Assembly: GCA_050287965.1 (NCBI GenBank)
Contig: JBNKCX010000005.1
Location: 36,637 to 100,636, forward strand
Length of the DNA stretch: 64,000 nucleotides
DNA from: CBFDBF01 sp050287965
GTDB taxonomy: Bacteria > Pseudomonadota > Gammaproteobacteria > Chromatiales > Chromatiaceae
Direction: 5' to 3'
Made by a program: the position numbers and the translations under genes. Under the pieces are notes generated by a model. The model was not told the DNA's origin. It was given only the letters and a program-made list of their open reading frames with translations, and ran no database searches. Positions 18,179 through 26,777 of the stretch are shown in pieces (the stretch's first letter is position 1; every line of letters starts with the position of its first letter).

Positions 18179-18694
18179 TCAGAAATTATCGGTGGATGTG
18201 AACAGGCCGACACGCAGGTCTTTGGCGGAGTATATTTCTCTGCCATCCACCTTAACCACCCCGTCCGCAACGCCGAGAATCAGTTTACGGTTGACCACCC
18301 GTTTTATACTGATTTCATAAGATACTATCTTGGCTGTCGGCAGCACCTGTCCGGTAAATTTTACTTCACCTACTCCCAGGGCGCGGCCATGACCGGGGTT
18401 GCCGATCCACGCCAGATAGAATCCCACCGCCTGCCACATGGCATCCAGTCCCAGACATCCCGGCATGACCGGATCACCCGGAAAATGGCAAGCGAAAAAC
18501 CAAAGATCCGGGTTGATATCAAGTTCCGCGATAATTTCTCCCTTGCCATAGACCCCGCCTGCATCGGATATCCGCGTGATGCGATCCATCATCAACATGT
18601 TGGGGGTTGGCAACTGGGCATTGCCGGGACCAAACATTCTGCCGTAACCGCAATCGAGCAGCCGTTCCCGCTCAAAACTTTCTTCTCGTGCCAT
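18179..18694 (-). CDS. fabA: 3-hydroxydecanoyl-[acyl-carrier-protein] dehydratase/isomerase FabA
   Basis: Dual-function enzyme that dehydrates 3-hydroxydecanoyl-ACP and isomerises trans-2- to cis-3-decenoyl-ACP, the branch point to unsaturated fatty acids. The 171-residue protein has the hot-dog fold with the catalytic pair exactly at H70 (ACHFPGDP) and D84 (GCLGLDAMWQ), the same numbers as in E. coli FabA. fabB, often next to fabA, is not adjacent here. Confidence 0.97.
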   Translation of the reverse strand: MAREESFERERLLDCGYGRMFGPGNAQLPTPNMLMMDRITRISDAGGVYGKGEIIAELDINPDLWFFACHFPGDPVMPGCLGLDAMWQAVGFYLAWIGNPGHGRALGVGEVKFTGQVLPTAKIVSYEISIKRVVNRKLILGVADGVVKVDGREIYSAKDLRVGLFTSTDNF

Positions 18695-18780
18695 GAATGA
18701 TTTATTGCCTTATTTTCGGGTGGGTGGCCTATATGTGGCCGCCGTGAGGGTGCAAGTTTCAGTGGAGTAACTGCTTCGTG

Positions 18781-20502
18781 TCAAATCCCGCGGGTATCCA
18801 GCAACCCCTGGAGGTGGGGAATAATCCCTTCCAGCGCAATCATGCTGTTCTCCGTGTCCGTACGGCCGCGATATTCCAGCATCCCTTCATCCAGGCCCCG
18901 TTCACCGACCACCACGCGGTGTGGGATTCCGATAAGTTCCATATCGGCGAACATGAAGCCCGGTCTGACATCACGGTCGTCCAGCAGTACTTCAATACCG
19001 GCGTCGGTCATCTCCCCATAGAGTTTCTCCACCGCCTCACGAACGCGCTGTGATTTGTTCATTTTCATGGGTAACAGCGCTACCTGGAACGGCGCAATGG
19101 CGGTGGGCCAGATGATACCGTTGTCGTCGTGGCGCTGTTCGATGGCCGCCGCGACCACTCGCGAAACACCGATGCCGTAACAGCCCATGGTCATCACCTG
19201 GGTCACGCCGTTCTCATCCAGAACGGTGGCGTTCATGGCTTCACTGTACTTCTTTCCCAGCTGAAAGATATGGCCCACCTCAATACCCCGCACTATGGTG
19301 AGGTTACCCTTGCCGTCCGGACTGGGGTCCCCCTCCTCCACATTACGCAGGTCCACCGCCACCGGTTCCGGGAGATCGCGGGCCCAGTTAACTCCGGTCA
19401 GGTGCTCGCCGTCCCTGTTGGCACCGCAGACGAAATTGGCCAGATGCGCAGCGGCACGGTCCACATACAGGGGGATGTGGAGACCCACCGGGCCGATTGA
19501 GCCCACGGAACAGCCGATGGCCGCCCGTATCTCTTCATCGGAGGCCATGGTCAGGGGTTCGCCCACCGGCGCCAGCTTTTCCGCCTTGATCGGGTTAAGT
19601 TCATGGTCGCCTCTGAGTGCCAGGGCCACCAGCTCCCCCTCTTCAACACCTTTTACCACCAGGGTTTTAAGACAGGTTTCAGGCGCCACACCCAGGAAAC
19701 GGCTGACCTCCTCAATGGTGTGATGCCCGGGGGTGGCAACCGTCGCCATTTCCGCGCCCGCGCCCGGCCGGTCGCCGGCAGGTGCAACCGCCTCCGCCAG
19801 CTCCAGGTTGGCCGCATAATCGCTCCCGGTGGAGAACGCGATGGCGTCTTCCCCGGACTCCGCCAGAACATGGAATTCGTGGGAGGCCTGGCCGCCGATG
19901 CTGCCGGTGTCCGCCTGTACCGCACGGAACTCCAGGCCGCAGCGGCTGAATATCCGCGCATAGGCCTGATACATCTGATCGTAGGTCTCCTGCAGGGAGG
20001 CCTCGTCGGCGTGGAAGGAGTAGGCGTCCTTCATCAGAAACTCGCGGGCGCGCATGATTCCGAAGCGAGGCCTGATCTCGTCACGGAATTTGGTCTGGAT
20101 CTGGTAATAGTTTATCGGAAGCTGTTTGTAGCTGCGCAATTCGTTGCGGGCCAGTTCGGTGATGATCTCTTCGTGGGTCGGCCCGAAGCAGAATTCACGA
20201 TTATGACGATCTCTGATACGCAGCAGTTCCGGACCGTATTTCTCCCAGCGTCCCGATTCCTGCCACAGTTCCGCGGGTTGTACCGCGGGCATCAGGACCT
20301 CCAGCGCGCCCGCGCGGTTCATCTCTTCGCGGACAATCCCCTCAACCTTGCGCAACACCCGCAATCCCAGCGGCAACCATGTGTAGAGCCCCGCCGCCAG
20401 TTTGCGTATCAGACCGGCCCGCAGCATGAGTTGATGACTGGCTATCTCGGCGTCGGAGGGGGTCTCCTTGACGGTATTCAGAGGGAATTGGGAAGTGCGC
20501 AT
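18781..20502 (-). CDS. proS: Prolyl-tRNA synthetase
   Basis: Class II aminoacyl-tRNA synthetase, bacterial long form. The 573-residue protein has motif 1 near the PLGLRVLRKVEGIVREEMN helix, motif 2 (about 137-165, FRDEIRPRFGIMRAREFLMKDAYSF), an inserted YbaK-like editing domain (about 225-385, with the ATPGHHTIEEVSRFLG opening), motif 3 (MGCYGIGVSRVVAA) and the C-terminal anticodon-binding domain. Divergent from rfbB. Confidence 0.98.
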   Translation of the reverse strand: MRTSQFPLNTVKETPSDAEIASHQLMLRAGLIRKLAAGLYTWLPLGLRVLRKVEGIVREEMNRAGALEVLMPAVQPAELWQESGRWEKYGPELLRIRDRHNREFCFGPTHEEIITELARNELRSYKQLPINYYQIQTKFRDEIRPRFGIMRAREFLMKDAYSFHADEASLQETYDQMYQAYARIFSRCGLEFRAVQADTGSIGGQASHEFHVLAESGEDAIAFSTGSDYAANLELAEAVAPAGDRPGAGAEMATVATPGHHTIEEVSRFLGVAPETCLKTLVVKGVEEGELVALALRGDHELNPIKAEKLAPVGEPLTMASDEEIRAAIGCSVGSIGPVGLHIPLYVDRAAAHLANFVCGANRDGEHLTGVNWARDLPEPVAVDLRNVEEGDPSPDGKGNLTIVRGIEVGHIFQLGKKYSEAMNATVLDENGVTQVMTMGCYGIGVSRVVAAAIEQRHDDNGIIWPTAIAPFQVALLPMKMNKSQRVREAVEKLYGEMTDAGIEVLLDDRDVRPGFMFADMELIGIPHRVVVGERGLDEGMLEYRGRTDTENSMIALEGIIPHLQGLLDTRGI

Positions 20503-20583
20503 CTGTTATTCCGGACGAGTGTAAACGAAAAGTGGATTTTAGCCGTATGCAGAAGAGGTAACAATTCCTTAAACTTCGGTTAT

Positions 20584-21717
20584 ATGGAAGAAAAATCGTG
20601 CGATTACACGCCGTACCGCCTTCTGGTGACCGGGGGGGCCGGCTTTATCGGTGCGAATTTTGTTCAATACTGGTTACGCAGCAACGTGGATTGCCGTGTG
20701 GTTGTCCTGGATGCCCTTACCTATGCGGGTAATCATGACAGCCTGGCGCCGGTGGAGCGGGATGAGAGGTTCCGTTTCGTCAAGGGAGATATCCGTGACC
20801 GGCAGCTGGTGGAGTCGCTGTTGCGTGATGAGTCCATTGATACCCTGGTCCATTTCGCTGCGGAGTCCCATGTGGACCGTTCCATCCTCGGCTCGGAGGC
20901 GTTCGTCGAAACCAACGTGATGGGTACTCACGCGCTGCTGAAGGCGGCGAAAACGGTATGGCTGGAGGGGGATGGAAAACCGCACCGCTTTCACCAGGTA
21001 TCGACGGATGAGGTCTATGGATCCCTCGCCGAAGGTGAGCCGCCCTTCGCGGAAAATCATCCCTACTCCCCCAATTCTCCCTACGCGGCCAGCAAGGCGG
21101 CGGCCGATCATCTGGTACGTGCTTATCACAGCACCTACGGCCTGGAAGTGACCATCAGCAACTGCTCCAATAACTACGGCCCTTACCAGTTTCCGGAAAA
21201 ACTGATCCCTTTGGTGATAATCAATATACTGAAGGGTAAGCCGCTGCCCATCTACGGTGATGGGCGGCAGGTCCGCGACTGGTTATATGTCGACGACCAC
21301 AACCGCGGGGTTGACCTGATCCTCCGAAACGGGGGTGTGGGGCAGACCTATAACATCGGCAGCAATAATGAATGGACCAATCTGGATATGGTCAGATTTC
21401 TGTGCCGCTTGTTGGATGAGTGGTTTGCTCATTCCCCTTCTCTGACCGGAGCCTTCCCTGATGCCCCTCCGTCGACAGGGGATTCAGCCGCAGACCTGAT
21501 AACCTTCGTTCCGGATCGCCCCGGGCATGATCGGCGTTATGCCGTGGATGCGGAGAAGATTACCCGGGAGCTGCAATATCGACCGCAGGAGTCCTTTGAG
21601 AGCGGAATCCGCCGAACCCTGGACTGGTACCTGGCGAACGAAAACTGGTGGCGCCGGCTCCTGGACGGGAGCTATCGCCGGTGGGTTGCGGACAATTATG
21701 GTTGGGGGGGAAAGTAA
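20584..21717 (+). CDS. rfbB: dTDP-glucose 4,6-dehydratase RfbB/RmlB
   Basis: Short-chain dehydrogenase/reductase that converts dTDP-glucose to dTDP-4-keto-6-deoxyglucose, the start of dTDP-rhamnose and other deoxysugar routes. Visible are the NAD motif GGAGFIGANF, the DALTYAGNHDSL segment, the catalytic STDEVYGS loop (Thr, Asp, Glu) and YxxxK in SPYAASK. The frame is open far upstream through proS antisense; ATG 20584 is the first start compatible with family length (377 residues), although it lacks a clear ribosome site. The usual partners rfbA, rfbC and rfbD are not here. A terminator overlaps the stop. Confidence 0.93.
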   Translation: MEEKSCDYTPYRLLVTGGAGFIGANFVQYWLRSNVDCRVVVLDALTYAGNHDSLAPVERDERFRFVKGDIRDRQLVESLLRDESIDTLVHFAAESHVDRSILGSEAFVETNVMGTHALLKAAKTVWLEGDGKPHRFHQVSTDEVYGSLAEGEPPFAENHPYSPNSPYAASKAAADHLVRAYHSTYGLEVTISNCSNNYGPYQFPEKLIPLVIINILKGKPLPIYGDGRQVRDWLYVDDHNRGVDLILRNGGVGQTYNIGSNNEWTNLDMVRFLCRLLDEWFAHSPSLTGAFPDAPPSTGDSAADLITFVPDRPGHDRRYAVDAEKITRELQYRPQESFESGIRRTLDWYLANENWWRRLLDGSYRRWVADNYGWGGK

Positions 21718-21751
21718 AAACCCCGCTGACTTACAAGCCAGTGGGGTTTTT
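21716..21751 (+). terminator. Rho-independent terminator of rfbB
   Basis: AAAAACCCCGCTG (21716-21728) pairs with CAGTGGGGTTTTT (21739-21751) around a 10-base loop. It starts at the rfbB stop codon. The A-run on the left lets it work in either direction, although no gene faces it on the other strand. Confidence 0.9.
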
Positions 21752-22175
21752 GTGCCAAGTCCGTTTGGCGTGGGTTCCCTTCCAGTTGTTCCTTTGAGTC
21801 AATCCTTGACGCCGTATCTCCTAATCCTTGGGCTTCCTTTCATGCGCAGTTTAAGTATGGTCATACACCCCGATTTCCGCTGTCAGTCAGCGCCCCTCGT
21901 TATGTAGGAAATTTCCTAATTTTGCTGATTATTCCCACCCGTTGCGCGCAAGGCGGCCGGCCCCGCGGGCCGGGCGGATGGCGGGTCCTGAAACGGGGTT
22001 CGGCGGTATTCCGGATTCCCCTGAGAAATACCGGGGGAAAAGGGGCCTTCGGGCAGCGAGTTTCCTTGACCTCCTTATACAATATTAGTAATTTACATTG
22101 TTTCCATATTTTCCCTAATTTATTGGTCTTCGGGGGGATTTTCTTCCCTGGACGGGGCTATTGGAGGTCGTTGTC
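21752..22175 (+). other. Long leader region before ilvB
   Basis: 424 bases without an assignable gene. A reading frame from GTG 21770 to the stop at 21905-21907 is rich in Leu, Ile and Val (a YLLILGL stretch at codons 16-22), but it has no ribosome site and no run of adjacent control codons. GC-rich inverted sequence lies at about 21951-21975. A possible promoter is listed separately at 22066. Upstream control of ilvBN is expected here, but the mechanism cannot be read with certainty. Confidence 0.35.
22066..22094 (+). promoter_or_regulatory. Possible sigma-70 promoter of ilvBN
   Basis: TTGACC (22066-22071) and TAATTT (22089-22094) have a 17-base spacer and lie in an AT-rich stretch about 75 bases before the ilvB GTG. 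The -10 match is only moderate. Confidence 0.35.
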
Positions 22176-23894
22176 GTGGAACTGAGTGGCGCCGAAATCC
22201 TCATTCAATGTTTGAAGGATGAGGGCGTGAAACATGTATTCGGATACCCGGGTGGGGCGGTTCTTCACATCTATGACGCGTTGTTTGCGCAGGATGGTGT
22301 GAAACACGTACTGGTACGCCACGAGCAGGGGGCGACCCATGCGGCGGACGGTTATGCCCGGTCCACCGGGAAACCGGGTGTCGCCCTGGTGACCTCGGGT
22401 CCGGGAGCGACCAACGCGGTGACCGGGATCGCGACGGCTTACATGGATTCCATTCCCCTGGTTGTGATTACAGGCCAGGTGCCCACGCCGTTCATCGGCA
22501 GTGATGCCTTTCAGGAGGTCGATACGGTCGGCATAACCCGCCCCTGCGTGAAACACAACTTCCTGATCAAGGATGTTCATGATATCGCCGAGACCATAAG
22601 TAAGGCGTTTTATATCGCGACGACCGGCAGGCCGGGCCCCGTGGTGGTTGATATCCCCAAGGACATCACCGATCCGAATATCAAGATTCCGTACGAGCAT
22701 CCAAACCAGGTTGAGATGCGTTCATACAGTCCGCTGGTGAAGGGGCATCTGGGACAGATCAAGAAGGCGATCAGTCTGATGCTCGCCGCGGAGCGGCCGG
22801 TGTTCTATACCGGTGGCGGGGTGGTGATTGACGATGCCTCCAAACTGCTTGTGGAGGTCGTGCAGGAACTGGGGTTTCCCATAACCAGTACTTTAATGGG
22901 ACTGGGGGCTTATCCCGCGAGTGACAAACAGTTTCTCGGCATGCTCGGGATGCACGGAACCTATGAGGCCAATATGGCCATGCACGATGCGGATGTGCTG
23001 ATTGCGGTCGGCGCGCGTTTTGATGATCGGGTGACCGGTCATGTGGCTCATTTCTGCCCGAATGCCAAGATCATTCATATCGATATCGATCCTTCGTCCA
23101 TAAGCAAGAACGTGCGGGTGGATGTCCCCATCGTCGGGCCGGTCAAGGCGGTGCTGAAAGATATGGCGAAGTTGCTCAAAGAGGGCAAGAAGAAGCCGAA
23201 CGAAAAGGCGCTGAAGTCGTGGTGGGCTCAGATCGAGCAGTGGCGGAAGATGCAGTGCCTCAAATACGATCGCAACAGCAAATTGATCAAACCGCAGTTT
23301 GCCGTTGAGACCCTGCACAAGGTGACCAAGGGTGATGCCTTCGTCTGTTCCGACGTGGGGCAGCATCAGATGTTTACCGCCCAGTTCTACGGCTTCGACA
23401 AACCGCGCCGGTGGATCAACTCCGGTGGTTTGGGGACCATGGGCTTCGGACTGCCGGCCGCGGTCGGCGTGAAGATCGCGCATCCGGATGCGGATGTGGC
23501 GCTGGTGACCGGTGAGGCCAGCATCCAGATGTGTATTCAGGAACTGGCGACCTGCGCCCAGCACAACCTGCCGCTGAAGATCATTCTCCTGAATAACGGC
23601 TATATGGGTATGGTGCGCCAGTGGCAGGAGTTTTTCTACGATAGCCGCTACTCCCACTCCTACGTGGAAGCGCTGCCGGATTTCACCAAACTGGCGGAGA
23701 GTTTCGGTCACGTCGGAATGAAGGTGGAAAAACCCGGAGATCTGGAGCAGGCGATGAAAGAGGCGTTCGCCATGAAGGACCGGCTGGTCTTTATGAATGT
23801 GATCGTTGATCCTGCCGAGAATGTCTATCCGATGATCGAGGCCGGAAAGGGGCATCACGAGATGTATCTCTCTCCGGAAAGCGAACTGGTGTAA
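22176..23894 (+). CDS. ilvB: Acetolactate synthase large (catalytic) subunit
   Basis: Thiamine-diphosphate enzyme that condenses pyruvate with pyruvate or 2-oxobutyrate, the first common step to valine, leucine and isoleucine. The 572-residue protein has the ThDP-activating Glu in RHEQGATHAADGYAR and the FAD-binding middle domain. The metal/ThDP motif is GEASIQM...NNGY, with Glu where many members have Asp; I recall the same Glu from other proteobacteria. Start: GTG 22176 is chosen because TTGGAGG (22161-22167) forms a perfect ribosome site nine bases upstream; the longer TTG start would lie inside that site. ilvN follows after two bases. Confidence 0.95.
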   Translation: MELSGAEILIQCLKDEGVKHVFGYPGGAVLHIYDALFAQDGVKHVLVRHEQGATHAADGYARSTGKPGVALVTSGPGATNAVTGIATAYMDSIPLVVITGQVPTPFIGSDAFQEVDTVGITRPCVKHNFLIKDVHDIAETISKAFYIATTGRPGPVVVDIPKDITDPNIKIPYEHPNQVEMRSYSPLVKGHLGQIKKAISLMLAAERPVFYTGGGVVIDDASKLLVEVVQELGFPITSTLMGLGAYPASDKQFLGMLGMHGTYEANMAMHDADVLIAVGARFDDRVTGHVAHFCPNAKIIHIDIDPSSISKNVRVDVPIVGPVKAVLKDMAKLLKEGKKKPNEKALKSWWAQIEQWRKMQCLKYDRNSKLIKPQFAVETLHKVTKGDAFVCSDVGQHQMFTAQFYGFDKPRRWINSGGLGTMGFGLPAAVGVKIAHPDADVALVTGEASIQMCIQELATCAQHNLPLKIILLNNGYMGMVRQWQEFFYDSRYSHSYVEALPDFTKLAESFGHVGMKVEKPGDLEQAMKEAFAMKDRLVFMNVIVDPAENVYPMIEAGKGHHEMYLSPESELV

Positions 23895-23896
23895 CC

Positions 23897-24388
23897 ATGA
23901 GACATATTATTTCGATTTTGCTGGAAAACGAGTCGGGGGCGCTGTCCCGGGTCGCCGGGCTGTTCTCCGCCCGTGGTTACAATATCGAGGCCCTCACGGT
24001 GGCGCCGACGGAGGATCCGTCCCTGTCCCGCATGACCCTGGTGACCAGCGGTAGCGAGGAGATTATCGAGCAGATCACCAAGCAGCTGAACAAACTGGTG
24101 GAGGTGGTAAAACTGCTGGATCTCACCGAGGGGGCGCATATCGAGCGCGAGATGATGATGGTCAAGGTAAAGGCCGAGAAAGCCCAGCGGGAGGAGATAA
24201 AGCGCCTGGTGGATATCTTCCGCGGCAATATCATCGATGTCACCGACTCCAGCTATATCATCGAGATGACCGGAGATACCGACAAGCTTGACGCCTTTGT
24301 TCGTGCCGTCCACGAGGACCTGGTGGTCGAGGTTGTTCGCACCGGGCCTTCGGGTATTGCCCGGGGCGCCAAGGGGCTGAGTCTGTAG
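23897..24388 (+). CDS. ilvN: Acetolactate synthase small (regulatory) subunit
   Basis: Regulatory subunit that activates IlvB and confers feedback inhibition by valine. The 163-residue protein has an N-terminal ACT domain (about 4-75, opening RHIISILLENESGALSRVAGLFSARGYNIEALTV) and the ALS_ss C domain from about 85. It matches the IlvH/IlvN long form (about 163 residues in E. coli IlvH). It lies two bases after ilvB and is certainly cotranscribed. Confidence 0.96.
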   Translation: MRHIISILLENESGALSRVAGLFSARGYNIEALTVAPTEDPSLSRMTLVTSGSEEIIEQITKQLNKLVEVVKLLDLTEGAHIEREMMMVKVKAEKAQREEIKRLVDIFRGNIIDVTDSSYIIEMTGDTDKLDAFVRAVHEDLVVEVVRTGPSGIARGAKGLSL

Positions 24389-24461
24389 CGGCGTCTGCCA
24401 GGCGCGAGGGGTTCATTTGTTACGCCTGGAAGGCGTTCCCAAAATACATTAACCGTTTACA

Positions 24462-24485
24462 CACAAAGGCATCGTATCCTTTGTG
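24462..24485 (+). promoter_or_regulatory. Perfect 8-base inverted repeat before ilvC
   Basis: CACAAAGG (24462-24469) and CCTTTGTG (24478-24485) are separated by eight bases, 36 bases before the ilvC ATG. It could be an operator half-site pair or an RNA hairpin in the leader. A second hairpin (GCCAGGCG with CGCCTGG) lies at about 24397-24429 and may reduce readthrough from ilvN. Confidence 0.4.
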
Positions 24486-24520
24486 ATAGATTTGAAAGAT
24501 AAAACAAAGGAAAGCATTCC

Positions 24521-25537
24521 ATGTCACTGAATATTTATTACGACAAAGACGCCGATCTCTCCCTGATCCGGGGAAAAAAGGTCACGATCCTGGGTTATGG
24601 TTCCCAGGGCCATGCCCACGCCAACAATCTGAAAGATTCCGGCGTTGACGTCACCGTCGGTCTGCGTCCCGGTTCCGGTTCCGCCGCCAAGGCGGAAAAC
24701 GCGGGGCTTAATGTGAAAGCGGTGGAAGAGGCGGTGCAGGGTGCGGACCTGGTTATGGTTCTTACTCCGGACGAATTCCAGTCCGTTCTCTATCGTGAGC
24801 AGATCGAACCTAACATCAAGCAGGGTGCGACCCTTGCCTTCGCCCACGGGTTTTCCATCCACTACAACCAGATTATCCCGCGAGAGGATCTGGATGTGAT
24901 CATGATCGCGCCCAAGGCGCCTGGTCATACCGTGCGTAACGAGTTCACCAAAGGCGGCGGTATTCCGGATCTGATAGCGGTTTTCCAGGATGCTTCGGGT
25001 AAGGCCAAGGAGATCGCCCTTTCTTATGCATCCGCCATCGGCGGCGGTCGTACCGGGATCATTGAGACGACCTTCAAGGACGAGACCGAAACCGACCTGT
25101 TCGGGGAGCAGGCGGTGCTCTGCGGCGGCGCCGTGGAACTGGTGAAGGCCGGTTTCGAGACCCTGGTGGAGGCGGGTTATGCCCCCGAGATGGCCTATTT
25201 CGAATGTCTGCATGAGCTGAAGCTCATTGTTGACCTGATGTATGAAGGCGGCATCGCCAATATGAACTATTCCATCTCCAACAATGCGGAGTATGGCGAG
25301 TATGTCACCGGCCCCAAGGTAATCAACGAAGAGAGTCGCTGGGCCATGCGCGAGGCGTTGCAGAAAATCCAGACCGGCGAGTATGCCAAGCGTTTTATCC
25401 TCGAGGGTCAGTCCGGCTATCCGGAGATGACGGCGCACCGTCGTCTGAATGCCGCCCACCAGGTCGAGCAGGTGGGTGAGCGGTTGCGGAGTATGATGCC
25501 GTGGATTCAGAAGATCGTGGATAAATCCAAGAACTGA
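24521..25537 (+). CDS. ilvC: Ketol-acid reductoisomerase
   Basis: Second step of branched-chain amino acid synthesis: Mg-dependent isomerisation and NADPH reduction of acetolactate. The 338-residue length marks the short class I enzyme. Features: Rossmann motif GYGSQGHAHANNLKDSG (25-41), the MIAPKAPGHTVRNEF segment (about 126-140) and the metal-ligand helices with DETETDLFGEQ (about 188-198) and the CLHELKLIVDLMYEGG region. An AAAGGAAAG ribosome site lies before the ATG. The 132-base gap after ilvN contains hairpins, so expression may differ from ilvBN. Confidence 0.97.
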   Translation: MSLNIYYDKDADLSLIRGKKVTILGYGSQGHAHANNLKDSGVDVTVGLRPGSGSAAKAENAGLNVKAVEEAVQGADLVMVLTPDEFQSVLYREQIEPNIKQGATLAFAHGFSIHYNQIIPREDLDVIMIAPKAPGHTVRNEFTKGGGIPDLIAVFQDASGKAKEIALSYASAIGGGRTGIIETTFKDETETDLFGEQAVLCGGAVELVKAGFETLVEAGYAPEMAYFECLHELKLIVDLMYEGGIANMNYSISNNAEYGEYVTGPKVINEESRWAMREALQKIQTGEYAKRFILEGQSGYPEMTAHRRLNAAHQVEQVGERLRSMMPWIQKIVDKSKN

Positions 25538-25562
25538 GGTCGATCTGAAAAGGAAATATAAG

Positions 25563-25591
25563 ACCGCCGGCGGATGTCGGCGGTTTTTTTT
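25563..25591 (+). terminator. Rho-independent terminator of ilvC
   Basis: A nine-base stem (25563-25571 with 25576-25584, one G-T pair) around GGAT, followed by an eight-base T run. Confidence 0.93.
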
Positions 25592-25658
25592 CGGTTCGGG
25601 TAAACGAGCTCCGCCCGAGAGAAGGTAAAGTTGCCATGCGATTCCGAAAAAAGTTCCC

Positions 25659-25664
25659 TATAAT
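25659..25664 (+). promoter_or_regulatory. Possible -10 box of pssA
   Basis: A perfect TATAAT lies 44 bases before the pssA ATG and after the ilvC terminator, so pssA needs its own promoter. No good -35 is seen at 16-18 bases. Confidence 0.4.
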
Positions 25665-25708
25665 TCGGTAAGACTTGGAACAGGGGGTTTATCCTTCATA
25701 TCTCCGCC

Positions 25709-26461
25709 ATGGAAAATAAAGCCAAACGTAAACGCGGAATCTATCTGCTTCCCAATCTGTTCACTACAGCCGCTCTGTTCAGCGGTTTCTATGCCGTGCT
25801 GGCAGCGATAGGTGACCGTTTTGAAGCCGCGGCCATTGCTATATTCGTGGCCATGCTGATGGATGGTCTGGATGGACGGGTGGCGCGCATGACCAATACC
25901 CAGACCGCTTTCGGGGCGGAATATGACAGCCTCTCGGATATGGTTGCATTCGCCTTGGCGCCGGCGTTGGTCATCTATGTCTGGTCTCTTTCCGGACTGG
26001 GAAAGGTGGGCTGGATCGCGGCCTTCATCTATACCGCGGGGGGTGCTTTGCGTCTGGCACGGTTTAATACCCAGATCGGCAGCGCCGACCGCCGCTATTT
26101 CCAGGGGTTACCGAGCCCCGCCGCCGCCGCCATTATCGCCGGATGCGTCTGGGTGGCGGTGGAGCATGAAATCCCCGGAGGGGATATCGCCTGGCTGGCC
26201 GGGATCCTGACCCCGGTGACCGGGTTGCTCATGGTGAGCAATATCCGCTATCACAGTTTCAAAGAGATTGATATCCGGGGTAAGGTTCCGTTTCTGGCCA
26301 TGGTCCTGGTGATGCTGGGGTTCGCCATACTCCTTTGGCATCCGCCTCTGGTACTGTTTCTGGTGTTTCTGATCTATGCCGCTTCCGGTCCCGTATTTAC
26401 CCTTGTGCAGTTGCGCCGACGCCGCGCGGAACGGCGGCGGGCCGGAGCGGAGCAGGATTAG
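25709..26461 (+). CDS. pssA: CDP-diacylglycerol--serine O-phosphatidyltransferase
   Basis: Membrane-bound phosphatidylserine synthase of the CDP-alcohol phosphotransferase family (Bacillus-type, type II), giving phosphatidylserine on the way to phosphatidylethanolamine. The signature D-x2-D-G-x2-A-R-x8-G-x3-D-x3-D is complete in DGLDGRVAR...GAEYDSLSDM (about 51-77). There are about seven hydrophobic helices, and the C terminus is Arg-rich. 250 residues is normal. It sits between ilvC and leuA, as in many gammaproteobacteria, and is separated from them by a terminator and a promoter. Confidence 0.94.
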   Translation: MENKAKRKRGIYLLPNLFTTAALFSGFYAVLAAIGDRFEAAAIAIFVAMLMDGLDGRVARMTNTQTAFGAEYDSLSDMVAFALAPALVIYVWSLSGLGKVGWIAAFIYTAGGALRLARFNTQIGSADRRYFQGLPSPAAAAIIAGCVWVAVEHEIPGGDIAWLAGILTPVTGLLMVSNIRYHSFKEIDIRGKVPFLAMVLVMLGFAILLWHPPLVLFLVFLIYAASGPVFTLVQLRRRRAERRRAGAEQD

Positions 26462-26497
26462 CCGGCATATTGCAGGGGTTTTCCGGAGGTATCGACC

Positions 26498-26526
26498 TTG
26501 GCAAGAGTAAGGCCTTGAGTTATATT
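26498..26526 (+). promoter_or_regulatory. Sigma-70 promoter of the leuA leader
   Basis: TTGGCA (26498-26503) and TATATT (26521-26526) are separated by exactly 17 bases. The predicted start of transcription is near 26533, about 20 bases before the leader peptide and about 258 before leuA. Confidence 0.6.
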
Positions 26527-26552
26527 CGAAGCATACCCAGTTGGAACATGGT

Positions 26553-26666
26553 ATGAACCCTGTATACGCACACACCGCAGAAGTAACCGCCCGTACCCGC
26601 GGGACGGTATCCGTGCGTCTCTCCCATACCGGTCTATCTCTTGCTCTGCTGCGACTGCTGCCCTGA
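26553..26666 (+). CDS. Putative leucine leader peptide (attenuator) of leuA
   Basis: A 37-codon reading frame between promoter and leuA. Residues 23, 28, 30, 32, 33, 35 and 36 are leucine, so six of nine codons from 28 to 36 read Leu (CTA, CTT and four CTG), followed by Pro and TGA. The ending T-G-L-S-L-A-L-L-R-L-L-P recalls the TGLLLL core of E. coli LeuL. A GGA at 26543-26545 could serve as ribosome site. Position, size and codon bias fit a leader peptide whose translation senses charged tRNA-Leu. No sequence homology to a named peptide is claimed. Confidence 0.7.
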   Translation: MNPVYAHTAEVTARTRGTVSVRLSHTGLSLALLRLLP

Positions 26667-26777
26667 GGGGCGAATATTACGACACCCGCCCTGGCGAGGG
26701 CCCGCAGTACGCACCATATCCAGTTTCTAAACCGATTTTTGATTCATCGTCCGGATATGCCATCATTCCGGATTGAT
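26604..26777 (+). promoter_or_regulatory. Alternative RNA structures of the leuA leader
   Basis: Hairpin 1 pairs CGGTAT (26605-26610) with ATACCG (26626-26631) inside the leader frame. Around the leader stop, AGGGGCG (26666-26672) can pair with CGCCCT (26687-26692), or the same GCCCT (26688-26692) can pair with AGGGC (26697-26701); the two pairings exclude each other. A last hairpin (26746-26755 with 26767-26777, 11-base loop) ends just before the leuA ribosome site GGAG at 26781-26784. No T-run follows the middle hairpin, so a classical terminator is not seen; control could be Rho-dependent or at translation. Confidence 0.45.

Noticed and set aside
19603..21717. 704-residue frame containing rfbB
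   Set aside because: The first 327 codons are antisense to proS; rfbB homology begins just after 20584.
21900..22082. Short frames in the ilvB leader
   Set aside because: No ribosome sites or family features; they cross GC-rich inverted sequence.
22161..22175. TTG start of ilvB giving five more residues
   Set aside because: TTGGAGG at this place is the ribosome site for GTG 22176.
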